Source: UBA10649 sp963842725 (GTDB taxonomy: Bacteria; Actinomycetota; Actinomycetes; S36-B12). Taken from it: 64,000 nt of DNA. The notes under the pieces were generated by a model. It had not been told where the DNA came from. It made no database searches and saw nothing but the letters and a program-made list of their open reading frames with translations. The position numbers and the translations under genes were made by a program. The stretch covers positions 1 through 64,000 of the forward strand of contig CAWJHN010000003.1 of NCBI GenBank assembly GCA_963842725.1, in the 5' to 3' direction. Shown one piece after another: positions 1 through 8,144 of the stretch (position 1 is the stretch's first letter; each line of letters begins with the position of its first letter).

Positions 1-1
1 G

Positions 2-73
2 GGCCGCCTCGGGGATTTGAACCCCGGACCTACGCATTACGAGTGCGTTGCTCTACCACTGAGCTAAGGCGGC
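2..73 (-). tRNA. tRNA-Thr (anticodon CGU)
   Basis: Read on the minus strand this folds as a complete cloverleaf: acceptor GCCGCCT pairs with AGGCGGC, the D arm contains AGCTCAGTGGTAGAGC, and the T arm contains GGTTCAAATCC. The anticodon stem ACGCA/TGCGT encloses the loop CTCGTAA, giving anticodon CGT, which reads the Thr codon ACG. The 3' end lies within a base or two of the window edge, so whether CCA is encoded cannot be seen. Confidence 0.95.
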
Positions 74-189
74 GTGCTTCCCACGCGGTTCCTTGCGGCC
101 TTCGTCGGAAGCCTGCCGATCTTACAAGGTCCCCGGAGCCCGCCCAACACGGCCATGACGGGCCATGCCCAGCGGGTAGTGTCCGGCGG

Positions 190-1257
190 ATGAGCACCCC
201 GATCGGCATGCCCAGGTTCATTCACGGTCTGCCCAAGGCGGAGATCCATGTGCACCTGCAGGGGGCCGCGTCCGTGGCCACAGTGCTCGAGCTATCGCGT
301 CGCCACCCCGAGGTCGGGGTGCCGACGGAGGATCAGGCGATGCGGGAGTTCTACACGTTCACCGACTTCGCGAACTTCGTCGATGTCTACGTGGCCGTCA
401 ACCGACTGGTGCGCACCGCGGACGACGTCCGGAGCCTGGTCACCGGACTGGGTCGAGACCTGGCGGCAGTCAACGTCCGCTATGCCGAGGTCACCGTCAC
501 GCCCGACAGCCATCTCGGGGTCGGCATCCCACCGGACGCACTCACCGACGCGCTGGACCGTGGGCACGCCGAGGTGCTCGAACAGCACGGCGTCGAACTG
601 GCGTACGTCTATGACATCAATGGCGAGCTCGGCGTGCCATCGGGCGAGCGGACGGTGGCCTGGGCCGAGCGATACCTGCCCGCTCACAGCGTCGGCTTCG
701 GACTGGGCGGTCCCGAAGTGGGCGTCCCCAGAGCCGACTACGCCGATGTGTTCCGACGGGCCATCGACCTGGGCCTGCGCAGCGTGCCGCACGCCGGAGA
801 GACGACAGGCCCCCAGACGATCCGGGACAGTATCGACGCCCTGCACGCGGTGCGCATCGGCCACGGCATCTCGGCCGCCCAGGACCCCCAGCTGATGGCC
901 GAGCTCGTCGAGCGCGACATCGTGCTCGAGGTGTGTCCCACGTCGAACATCTGCACCCGTGCCGTCGCCACGCTGGCGGAGCATCCCTTCCCGATCCTGC
1001 GCGCGGCCGGCGTCCGCCTGACGATCAACACCGACGATCCGGGCATGTTCGACACCGACCTGGACCGGGAGTACCTGATCGCGCACGAGGTGTTCGACCT
1101 GGACGCGGCAGCGATCGTCGACCTGGCGCGCGAGGCGGTTCGGGCGTCGTTCGCGACGGACGCGACCCGCGCCCGCGTGCTCGATGAGATCGACGCTTAC
1201 GCCGCGGACACGGTCGTCGTGACGGACACGTCGGTGCTGCCGCGCAGCGTCTGGTAG
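190..1257 (+). CDS. adenosine deaminase family protein
   Basis: A 355-residue zinc-dependent TIM-barrel deaminase of the adenosine/AMP deaminase superfamily, predicted to be cytosolic. Visible metal and catalytic residues are H20 and H22 in the EIHVHLQG motif, H201 and E204 in HAGE, H225 in RIGHG, and the aspartate pair D282-D283 in NTDDPG. ATG at 190 is chosen because family homology begins a few residues later; upstream in-frame codons are low-complexity. Substrate could be adenosine, or aminodeoxyfutalosine or another purine nucleoside, because HLQG replaces the more usual HLDG or HLEG. The 3' end overlaps the convergent OsmC gene by 61 bases. Confidence 0.85.
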   Translation: MSTPIGMPRFIHGLPKAEIHVHLQGAASVATVLELSRRHPEVGVPTEDQAMREFYTFTDFANFVDVYVAVNRLVRTADDVRSLVTGLGRDLAAVNVRYAEVTVTPDSHLGVGIPPDALTDALDRGHAEVLEQHGVELAYVYDINGELGVPSGERTVAWAERYLPAHSVGFGLGGPEVGVPRADYADVFRRAIDLGLRSVPHAGETTGPQTIRDSIDALHAVRIGHGISAAQDPQLMAELVERDIVLEVCPTSNICTRAVATLAEHPFPILRAAGVRLTINTDDPGMFDTDLDREYLIAHEVFDLDAAAIVDLAREAVRASFATDATRARVLDEIDAYAADTVVVTDTSVLPRSVW

Positions 1258-1709
1258 ACGACGCAGTAGCGCTCGGTCGCACGGACCAGGTTCACGACGT
1301 CCTCCTCGGAGGCGTCGGTACGAAGGTCGAAGACGAGCGCGATACTGACAAAGCCCACCGGCGCCTCGCGATCCACGCCGAGCGTCCCCCTGAAGTCCAG
1401 GACGCCTTCGGCCCGCACAGTGCCCTCCACGTCCATGCCGCGGTTGACAGCCACGGACCGCAGCGTGACCCCTGCACAGGCGACGAGGGCCTGGAGCAGC
1501 ATGTCGCCCGAGCAGGCCAGCGTCCCGCTGCCCCCGGTGCCCGGATGCAGTCCGGCCCGCACGAGCTGCTGGCCCACCGACACCGAGCACGACACGTCCT
1601 GCGCCCCGAGCTGGCCATTGGCGTGCAGGGTGATCAGGGCCGCGGCCGGTTCCGCTCGGTAGCGCTCCTTGACGGGTGCCTGAGCCGCCCGCAACTCCTC
1701 GGCGTCCAT
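1197..1709 (-). CDS. OsmC/Ohr family protein
   Basis: A 170-residue OsmC-like protein, a fold associated with thiol-dependent reduction of organic or lipid hydroperoxides in the cytoplasm. The two family cysteines are visible as C78 (VACAG) and C149 (ERYCVVYQT). A GAGGAGG ribosome-binding site sits just upstream of the ATG at 1709. The gene is convergent with the deaminase and its last 61 bases are antisense to that gene's end. It is not a canonical Ohr, because the proline after the second cysteine is replaced, so it may act on other substrates. Confidence 0.85.
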   Translation of the reverse strand: MDAEELRAAQAPVKERYRAEPAAALITLHANGQLGAQDVSCSVSVGQQLVRAGLHPGTGGSGTLACSGDMLLQALVACAGVTLRSVAVNRGMDVEGTVRAEGVLDFRGTLGVDREAPVGFVSIALVFDLRTDASEEDVVNLVRATERYCVVYQTLRGSTDVSVTTTVSAA

Positions 1710-1820
1710 GCTGCCTCCTCGCCGCCGCGCTCACTATGGCGGCTCCGCGAGCCGCCGACAAGGCCTGACGCGGCACCCGACGCGTGGCCAACCCCCGTCC
1801 CGACCACGTACCGTCGTGCC

Positions 1821-2936
1821 ATGGCCATCGCGTACGACGCGGTCATCGTGGGCGCGGGACTGTCCGGCCTGTCACTCGCCGCCCATCTGGCGGGCGGCCC
1901 GTGGTCGGGCCGGCGGGTCTTGGTCGTCGACGACGGGGCCGACGACATCCGCCACCGGGGCTGGGCCTTCTGGTCACGCGATCCAGGCTGGCTCGCACCG
2001 GCGGTCAGCGCCTCGTGGGACGCGGTATCCGTGCGGGCGTCATCCTTCGCGTCGGTTCTGCCGCTGTTCCCATACCGGTACCACGCCATCGGCGGTGCCG
2101 CCCTGCTGGATCTCGTCACGGACCGCATGCGGGCCGCAGGCTTCGAGGTCGTGGTCGGGCGCGTGGACGGAGTCCGGGACGGTGCGGGCGGGGCTGTCGT
2201 GACCGTGGACGGCTCGGACGTGCCCTCATCGTGGGTGTTCGACAGCCGGCCGCCCGTCCCGCCCGCAACGGGACCGTCCCTGCGCTTCCACGGCCGGCAC
2301 GTGGCCGTCGAGCGCGACGCCTTCGACCCGTCGACCGTGACGTTCATGGACTTCCGTGCCACCCGCCCCGGACGCGTCGCGTTCGGCTACGTCCTGCCGT
2401 ACTCGGCGAGATCGGCCCTGGTGGAGATCGCGGACATGGGCTGGACGCCGCCGCCGAGCCTCGTTGACGACCTGTCCGGCTACCTGCAACGCTGCTGGGG
2501 CGTCTCTGCGTCAACGACCCTCTCCGAGGAGAGCCAAAGTCTGCCGCTGGCAGCGCCGACCACCCCCCGCGCCGGTCTGCGCACGCTGTCGATCGGTCGG
2601 CGAGGCGGACTGCTCAAGCCATCGACCGGCTACGCGCTCGACCGGATCCAGCGCGACTCGGCAGCGATCTGCCGGTCGCTCGCGGTGCACGGCCACCCAT
2701 TCGACCTGCCGCCGCCGAGTCGACGGCGCGCATGGCTCGACCGCGTGCTCCTCGACGTCATCCGCACCGATCCGGGTGGGATCGAGCGGACGTTCGCCCG
2801 CCTGTTCGCCCGCAACCGGATGCCGTCGATCCTGAGCTTCCTCGACGAGGACGCGACTCCCGGGCAGGAGGCGCGGATCGTCGCCACGCTCCCGCCCACC
2901 CCGTTCATTCGGTCGGCGCTGCGCCTCGGACGCTAG
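1821..2936 (+). CDS. crtY: lycopene beta-cyclase family protein
   Basis: A 371-residue FAD-dependent lycopene cyclase-like protein that would convert linear lycopene to cyclic carotenoids at the membrane. The N-terminal dinucleotide-binding motif DAVIVGAGLSGLSLA lies at about residues 6-20. Later blocks typical of CrtY/CrtL are RGWAFW, FMDFR, the FGYVLPYS...LVEIAD segment, and GGLLKPSTGYALDRIQ near residue 270. ATG at 1821 directly precedes the Rossmann motif. No other carotenoid genes are adjacent, so precursors must come from elsewhere. The stop shares a CTAG with the convergent transporter gene. Confidence 0.85.
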   Translation: MAIAYDAVIVGAGLSGLSLAAHLAGGPWSGRRVLVVDDGADDIRHRGWAFWSRDPGWLAPAVSASWDAVSVRASSFASVLPLFPYRYHAIGGAALLDLVTDRMRAAGFEVVVGRVDGVRDGAGGAVVTVDGSDVPSSWVFDSRPPVPPATGPSLRFHGRHVAVERDAFDPSTVTFMDFRATRPGRVAFGYVLPYSARSALVEIADMGWTPPPSLVDDLSGYLQRCWGVSASTTLSEESQSLPLAAPTTPRAGLRTLSIGRRGGLLKPSTGYALDRIQRDSAAICRSLAVHGHPFDLPPPSRRRAWLDRVLLDVIRTDPGGIERTFARLFARNRMPSILSFLDEDATPGQEARIVATLPPTPFIRSALRLGR

Positions 2937-4414
2937 TGGGCAACGGCGGGCACGGCATCGTTCGAGGCCATGTCCTTCCTGGTCATGTTGACCAGGAAGA
3001 CCCACACCAGTCCGGCGAAGACCATGATGCCGACGCTCCACACGAAGGCGGCGGTGAAGCCGGTCACGAGAGCGTCCGGGGTGGGACCGGACAGCGCGTT
3101 GTCGATGACGTAGGCCGCCGTGGCGGACGCAGCGATCGTGTTGAGGAACGCGATGCCGATCGAGCCGCCGATCTGCTGCGCCGTGTTGAGCACCGCTGAC
3201 GCGACGCCGGCATCGTGGTTGCCGACGCCGAACAGCGCGGTGGCAGACAGCGGCACGAAGATCAGCCCCATGCCCAGGCTCATCAGGACGATCGAGGGCA
3301 GGATGTTGGCGACGTACGTGGAGTCGGCCGCCAGCCTCAGGTAGAGCGCCATGCCCGAGGTGGCCAGGATGAAGCCGCTGAACGTCACCCAGCGCGGGCC
3401 GAATCGGGGCAGGAGCTGGCTCGCGATCCCGGCGCTGATGATGACGCCGGCCGAGAACGGCAGGAACAGCAGGCCGGACGTGAGCGGCGAGTAGCCGAGC
3501 ACGGCCTGGAAGAAGTAGGAGATGAACAGGAACATCGAGAACATGCCGATGCCGACGAAGAACGAGGCGAGGTAGGCACCGCCGCGGTTGCGATCCAGGA
3601 CGATCCGCAGGGGGAGCAGCGGGTGGCTCGAGCGGTACTCGATGAACAGGAACACGAACAGCAGCACGACCGAGACCGTGAAGAACGAGATCGTGGACTG
3701 ACCGGTCCAGCCGTCGGTCTCGGCCTTGGTGATGCCGAACACGAGGCAGAACAGTCCGGTGGTTGCCGCGATGGCTCCCGGGATGTCGTACCGCGTGTCG
3801 CCGTCGGCGCGCGAGTCCCGGACGAACGGAACGGCCAGGGCAACCGCGACCAGCGCGATCGGCACGTTGACCAGGAGCGTCCAGTGCCACGACGCGTACT
3901 GGGTGAGCAGGCCGCCGAGCACCAGGCCGATCGCTGCGCCGCCGCCGGAGATCGCCCCGTAGACGCCGAACGCCTTGGCGCGCTCCTTGGAGTCGCGGAA
4001 CGTCACGGTGATGAGTGACAGCGCGGCGGGCGCAAGGAGCGCCGCGAAGAGGCCCTGCAGCCCGCGGGCCGCGAACAGCAGCCCGGCCGTAGTTGCCAGG
4101 CCGCCGAGTGCCGAAGCGCCGGCGAAGCCCAGCAGTCCGATGATGAAGACCTTCTTGCGCCCGGCGTAGTCGGCGATCCGGCCACCGAGCAGCAGCAGGC
4201 TGCCGAAGGTGAGCGTGTAGGCCGTCACGATCCACTGGCGGTCGGCATCGGAGATGCCGAGGTCGGCCTGCATCGACGGCATCGCGATGTTGACGATCGA
4301 CGCGTCGAGCACGACCATCAGCTGGGCGATCGCGATGACGACGAGCGCCTTCCAGCGCCGGGGGTCGACATCGACGGATGCGGTGGCCTGGACGGCCGGG
4401 ACGGTCGTGGTCAT
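2933..4414 (-). CDS. MFS exporter, DHA2 (EmrB/QacA) type
   Basis: A 493-residue proton-coupled multidrug-type exporter with about 14 hydrophobic segments. TM1 carries the motif VVLDASIVNIAMPS typical of DHA2 antiporters, and the loop motif GGRIADYAGRKKVF lies after TM2. An AGGAG ribosome-binding site precedes the ATG at 4414. A near-consensus DtxR/IdeR iron box lies 25 bases upstream, over the likely -10 region, so expression should rise under iron starvation. That regulation suggests export of a siderophore or metal-related compound rather than an antibiotic; the substrate is inferred only. No siderophore synthesis gene is in view. Confidence 0.9.
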   Translation of the reverse strand: MTTTVPAVQATASVDVDPRRWKALVVIAIAQLMVVLDASIVNIAMPSMQADLGISDADRQWIVTAYTLTFGSLLLLGGRIADYAGRKKVFIIGLLGFAGASALGGLATTAGLLFAARGLQGLFAALLAPAALSLITVTFRDSKERAKAFGVYGAISGGGAAIGLVLGGLLTQYASWHWTLLVNVPIALVAVALAVPFVRDSRADGDTRYDIPGAIAATTGLFCLVFGITKAETDGWTGQSTISFFTVSVVLLFVFLFIEYRSSHPLLPLRIVLDRNRGGAYLASFFVGIGMFSMFLFISYFFQAVLGYSPLTSGLLFLPFSAGVIISAGIASQLLPRFGPRWVTFSGFILATSGMALYLRLAADSTYVANILPSIVLMSLGMGLIFVPLSATALFGVGNHDAGVASAVLNTAQQIGGSIGIAFLNTIAASATAAYVIDNALSGPTPDALVTGFTAAFVWSVGIMVFAGLVWVFLVNMTRKDMASNDAVPAVAH

Positions 4415-4438
4415 GAGCGGGACTCCTGGAACGGCTGG

Positions 4439-4457
4439 TTAGGTAAGGGCAACCTAA
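4439..4457 (-). promoter_or_regulatory. DtxR/IdeR iron box
   Basis: The 19-base sequence TTAGGTAAGGGCAACCTAA agrees with the DtxR/IdeR consensus TTAGGTTAGGCTAACCTAA at 16 of 19 positions, including both outer arms. On the minus strand it overlaps a plausible -10 (TAGGTT) placed 17 bases after TTGCCC, so iron-loaded repressor would block transcription of the exporter gene that starts at 4414. Confidence 0.8.
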
Positions 4458-4499
4458 CGGCAGGAAGTTGAATGGGCAAATATCTGCACAGCCGTTCCG

Positions 4500-6068
4500 C
4501 TATGAGCAGACAGTCCCCTCGGGGGGCAGCGTGCCCCGCAGGATGTAGGCGTCGACGGCGGACTCGATGCACGAGGATCCCTCGAGGTAGGCCGTGTGGT
4601 TGTGGGAGTCCCACGTCAGAAGCTCGGCGTTGTCGAGCGTCTCGGCGACCATCTCGCCCCACTGGTACGGCGTGGCAGGGTCGTGTGTCGTCGACACGAC
4701 CAGGATCGGGTTGGAGCCCGCCGCGACCGTCTCCGTGACGGCCTCGCCGGACGACGGCCAGTCCTTGCAGGGCAGCAGGCCCCAGGCCAGCGCCGGTCCG
4801 AAGGTGGGGGCGGTCACGGCCCACTCGGCGGCCAGCGCCTTGACGTCGGCCACGGTGCCGGCGTACGGGCGATCGCTGCACGTGACCGCGTAGAAGGCGT
4901 CGGAGGAGTTGTCGGTGAAGTGACCGTCCGGGCTGCGGCTGGTCCGCGAATCCAGAAGCGAGAGCAGGGCCTCAGGGTCCCGACGGTTCATCGCCGCGGC
5001 CAGCGCGCTGCGAAGGTCGGGGTAGTCGTACTGCGGGAAGTACAGATACGACAGCACGGCGAAGGTGGCCAGCGCCTCGTTGAGGTCGCGATCGCCGGCC
5101 GGGATGGGATTCTCGTCGAGGCCGACCAGCCAGGCCTGCAGCTGGGCGACCGCCTCGTCGACCGTGCCGCTCAGGGGGCAGCCGTCGTGGGTCATGCAGT
5201 CGCGGGCGAAGTCCCGCACGGCGACCTCGAACGCGTCGGCCTGCCCCTTGGTGATCTCGGCGTTGTCGAGGTTGGCGGGCAGCACCCCGTCCAGCACCAT
5301 GCGACCCACGTGGTCGGGGAACAGCTCCGCGTACGTGGCGCCGAGCATCGTCCCGTACGACTTGCCGAGGAAGTTGAACGTCTCGTCGCCCACGACCGCG
5401 CGGGCGATGTCCATGTCGCGAGCCGCGTCGACGGTGCCCATGCGATCCCAGATCGGGCCGGACTGCGCCTGGCAGCCCTCGAGCACGATCGTCGACTCCT
5501 CCGCGATCGACTGCTCCTCCTCAGGGGAGTCCGGAGTCCCGTCGGCAGCCATGAGCTGGTCCTGCAGGTCGTCGGTGAGGCACGTCACGGGGTCACTGCT
5601 GCCGACCCCGCGCGGATCGACGCCCACCACGTCGAAGTGCTTGCGCACCTTCTCGCTGACCACGAACTTCGCGGCCCTCGCGTAGTCGACGGCGCTGCCC
5701 CCCGGGCCTCCCGGGTTCACGAACAAGGACCCCACGCGATCGCCCGTGGCGGGCACCCGAGTGGCGGCCAGGCTCACAGTCCGTCCCTCGGGGTCCGCGT
5801 AGTCCAGGGGCACGGTGATGGTCGCGCACTCGGCCTCGGCGCATGACGTCCACTCGACCTGCTGCTCGTAGTAGCGCGAGAGGTCCACAGGTGCGGCCGA
5901 CGCGGACGGCGCTGAGGTGCTGGCGGCCGCGGACGAGTTCGCGGGCGCCGGGGCCGAACTGCTCGGCCTCTCGGGGGCCACGGCCTCCTGCTCGGACCCG
6001 AGCACGCTGCAGCCCGTCAGGGCGATTGCAGACGCCAGAACGACGGCGATCTGACGTCGGGTGCTCAT
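4500..6068 (-). CDS. secreted alpha/beta-hydrolase lipoprotein, TAP/SlpD type
   Basis: A 522-residue exported serine peptidase of the tripeptidyl aminopeptidase (S33, TAP-like C-terminal domain) group. The signal peptide ends in the lipobox LTGC (lipidated C20), followed by a Ser/Ala/Pro-rich linker to about residue 68. Catalytic features are the oxyanion segment NPGGPGGS, nucleophile S237 in GKSYG, Asp in TTHDPATP and His in DSHNHTAY. ATG at 6068 starts the signal peptide. It likely trims N-terminal peptides outside the cell. Only 18 bases separate its start from the divergent gene at 6087. Confidence 0.88.
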   Translation of the reverse strand: MSTRRQIAVVLASAIALTGCSVLGSEQEAVAPERPSSSAPAPANSSAAASTSAPSASAAPVDLSRYYEQQVEWTSCAEAECATITVPLDYADPEGRTVSLAATRVPATGDRVGSLFVNPGGPGGSAVDYARAAKFVVSEKVRKHFDVVGVDPRGVGSSDPVTCLTDDLQDQLMAADGTPDSPEEEQSIAEESTIVLEGCQAQSGPIWDRMGTVDAARDMDIARAVVGDETFNFLGKSYGTMLGATYAELFPDHVGRMVLDGVLPANLDNAEITKGQADAFEVAVRDFARDCMTHDGCPLSGTVDEAVAQLQAWLVGLDENPIPAGDRDLNEALATFAVLSYLYFPQYDYPDLRSALAAAMNRRDPEALLSLLDSRTSRSPDGHFTDNSSDAFYAVTCSDRPYAGTVADVKALAAEWAVTAPTFGPALAWGLLPCKDWPSSGEAVTETVAAGSNPILVVSTTHDPATPYQWGEMVAETLDNAELLTWDSHNHTAYLEGSSCIESAVDAYILRGTLPPEGTVCS

Positions 6069-6086
6069 GCGTCGTACCGTATATCG

Positions 6087-6938
6087 GTGACCAAGCGACG
6101 CCGCGACCCCGCCGAGGTGGCCGCCCTCATCGAGCAGGGCGTCGAGCGCGGTCTCGGACTGGTCGAGTCGTTCCTCTCCGTCACCGGGCGTTCCGCACGT
6201 GGATCGAGTCGCACGCTGGCGATCGAGCACCAGAAGGCGGTCGAGGCCAACCGTCGTGACCTCGCCAGGCACCGGGTCCGGCGGCAGACCCTGAAGTCGC
6301 AGGTCACCGGCGGCGCCGTGGTCGCCGGGGTCGGGGGTGCGCTGGGCCTCATCGACGTGGTCACGGAGACTGCGACGAGCGGGGCGGGCATTCCGTTCCC
6401 TGCCTGGACTTGGCTGGTTGCCGCGGGCGTCGGCCTGGCGGTCTCCGTTCGGGGTCGTCTGCGACTTCGCGGCCTCGGCCCGGAGCCTCGTCCGATCCCG
6501 ACGATCGCGCCGCCCCCGGCCATGCGCGGCTCCGGCGTCGGCTCGGCGGAGATCGCGCGGTTCACGTCCGTCCGCGTCCAGATCATCAACATGGCGCCGG
6601 CCCTGGACCACCTCTACCCGGGCGCGGGCAGCGAGCTGCGTCGTGCCGACATGGAGGCGGCCGGACCGCTGACGGCTCTGGCCGAGCGCCTCGTCGTCCT
6701 GGACCAGCTGCAGCGCGAACTGCCCGGCACCTCGGCCGCAGCCTCGGCGGCCCGATCGGCGGAGCTGGTGCGCTCACGCCTCGCCGACGGGTGCGCCACC
6801 TACGACGAGCTGCTCGCCGCGGCCGCCCGGCTGCTCGCCGCCCCTGACACGACGCGCTCCACGGCCGACATCCTCGGCCCGGCCGTCAACGCGATGCTGG
6901 CCTACGCGCACGGGCTGCAGCGCGCCGCCGACCTCTGA
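6087..6938 (+). CDS. two-TM membrane protein, possibly PspM-like
   Basis: A 283-residue protein starting with GTG. Residues 1-70 are basic and hydrophilic, two hydrophobic segments lie at about 71-90 and 106-122, and the C-terminal half is helical and Ala/Leu/Arg-rich. Size and layout resemble the actinobacterial phage-shock membrane protein PspM, but no pspA or clgR is nearby, so this is a weak suggestion. No enzyme motif is visible. Its TGA stop is formed by the first three bases of a 55-bp palindromic repeat. The start lies 18 bases from the divergent lipoprotein gene, so the two promoters must overlap. Confidence 0.6.
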   Translation: MTKRRRDPAEVAALIEQGVERGLGLVESFLSVTGRSARGSSRTLAIEHQKAVEANRRDLARHRVRRQTLKSQVTGGAVVAGVGGALGLIDVVTETATSGAGIPFPAWTWLVAAGVGLAVSVRGRLRLRGLGPEPRPIPTIAPPPAMRGSGVGSAEIARFTSVRVQIINMAPALDHLYPGAGSELRRADMEAAGPLTALAERLVVLDQLQRELPGTSAAASAARSAELVRSRLADGCATYDELLAAAARLLAAPDTTRSTADILGPAVNAMLAYAHGLQRAADL

Positions 6939-6990
6939 CCTGCCCGCCGCGTCATTTCCCGTGGGCCGGCATGACGCCGGGGGCAGGTCA
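6936..6990. repeat. 55-bp palindromic repeat, copy 1
   Basis: The element has outer arms TGACCTGCCC and GGGCAGGTCA (10-bp perfect inverted repeat), inner arms GCGTCA and TGACGC, 3-base spacers between the two arm pairs, and a 17-base loop. A second copy of identical length and architecture lies at 27223-27277, with only the loop and one spacer base differing. Here it sits between the convergent gene at 6087 and oxyR, and its first three bases are the stop codon of the upstream gene. It could be a bidirectional terminator or a REP-type mobile palindrome. Confidence 0.8.
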
Positions 6991-7044
6991 ACGCAGTGCG
7001 GGGGCAGTGCTGCGGGGGCGGGGCAGCGCACGGGGCTGCCGACG

Positions 7045-7971
7045 TCAGGACCGACGCACCGACGGCATCCCGGCGGCAACGGCGCGCCGCAGGATCTCGG
7101 CCAGGTCCTCGAACTCCTCCGTGCGCGTCGTCGACCGCCGATGGACCAGGCCGATGCGCCGACCGGGGGCCGGATCGACGAAGCGCGCCACGCCCAGCTG
7201 GGCTCCTCGGGTCTCGACCCGGACCGCGCTGTCCGGCAGGAACGTCATGCCCAGGCCGGCGGAGACCAGTTGGACGATCGTCGAGAGCGACGCCGCCCGG
7301 GCGTTGGCGTCCCCGGCGTGGGTGACCCCCGACTGCAGGCACACCTCGACGGCCTGGTCGCGCAGGCAGTGTCCCTCCTCGAGGAACAGCAGCTCCTCGT
7401 CGCGCAGCTGGGCCGCCTCGATGTCCCGAGCGCCCGCCCACGGGTGGGCGGCCGGCACCGCGAGCACGAAGTCCTCGTCGTACAGCGGCTCGGTGCGCAC
7501 GCGGGGATCCGCGACGGGCAGGGCCATGATCGCCAGGTCGATCGAGCCCTTGGCGAGCGCATCGAGGAGCCGGTCCGTCTGGTCCTCGTGCACGTGGAGC
7601 TGCAGGTCCGGCGCCTGCTCGCTCACTGCCGGGAGGATCGAGGGCAGCAGGTACGGCGCCACCGTGGGAATGACCCCCAGATGCAGAGGCCCGGTGAGCC
7701 AGCTGTCGGGCAGCGCCGCCGCCCGGAACGCGTCCACCGCGTCGACTGCCCGCTTGGCCAGCGGCAGGAGGTACTGCCCGTCCGATGTGACGAGGACGTT
7801 GCGCGGGTTGCGCTCGATGAGGCGGACGCCGAGCCGCGCTTCCATGGCGGCCAACGACTGACTCAGGGTCGGCTGGCTCACGCCCAGCGAGGCCGCCGCA
7901 TCGCGGAAGTGCTGGAACTCGGCCACCGCGACAAACGCCCGCAACTGGGCCACCGTAGGTGTGGAACGCAT
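7045..7971 (-). CDS. oxyR: peroxide-sensing LysR regulator OxyR
   Basis: A 308-residue LysR-type regulator. The N-terminal winged helix (about residues 5-62) contains FRDAAASLGVSQPTLSQSLA. The redox pair is C202 in EEGHCLRDQ and C211 nine residues later, the spacing of E. coli C199/C208, so disulfide-switched peroxide sensing is expected. It is divergent from ahpC, its presumed target. ATG at 7971 (or the preceding ATG at 7974) matches the usual short N-terminus. A GTG at 8001 is possible, but it would place the OxyR-type palindrome over its ribosome-binding site. Confidence 0.92.
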   Translation of the reverse strand: MRSTPTVAQLRAFVAVAEFQHFRDAAASLGVSQPTLSQSLAAMEARLGVRLIERNPRNVLVTSDGQYLLPLAKRAVDAVDAFRAAALPDSWLTGPLHLGVIPTVAPYLLPSILPAVSEQAPDLQLHVHEDQTDRLLDALAKGSIDLAIMALPVADPRVRTEPLYDEDFVLAVPAAHPWAGARDIEAAQLRDEELLFLEEGHCLRDQAVEVCLQSGVTHAGDANARAASLSTIVQLVSAGLGMTFLPDSAVRVETRGAQLGVARFVDPAPGRRIGLVHRRSTTRTEEFEDLAEILRRAVAAGMPSVRRS

Positions 7972-8002
7972 CATCCCTCCAGAAAGCCGGGGGTGGCTCA
8001 CG

Positions 8003-8017
8003 ATAGGTAACTCCTAT
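8003..8017. promoter_or_regulatory. probable OxyR operator
   Basis: ATAGG-N5-CCTAT is a perfect inverted repeat and matches the ATAG-N7-CTAT half of the OxyR consensus known from enterobacteria. It lies in the oxyR-ahpC divergent region, close to oxyR, as expected for autoregulation and activation of ahpC. A second, phased half-site is not evident. Confidence 0.6.
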
Positions 8018-8144
8018 TGAAGTGCTCAGAATACATGATTTGCCTTATGAATGGACCATCCCTAGCGTTGCCATCAGCACGGCATCCGTCCGCACCACCG
8101 AACGACGTCATCACCACCGAACTACTACCGACGAGGAAGTCCCT

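Noticed and set aside
3215..4018. A plus-strand open frame opposite the MFS exporter
   Set aside because: Low-complexity Glu/Arg/Gln/His composition, the shadow of a hydrophobic membrane protein on the other strand.
8092..8122. 11-base direct repeat CACCACCGAAC in the ahpC leader
   Set aside because: Two copies 19 bases apart with no inverted symmetry and no match to an OxyR half-site; too little to call an operator.
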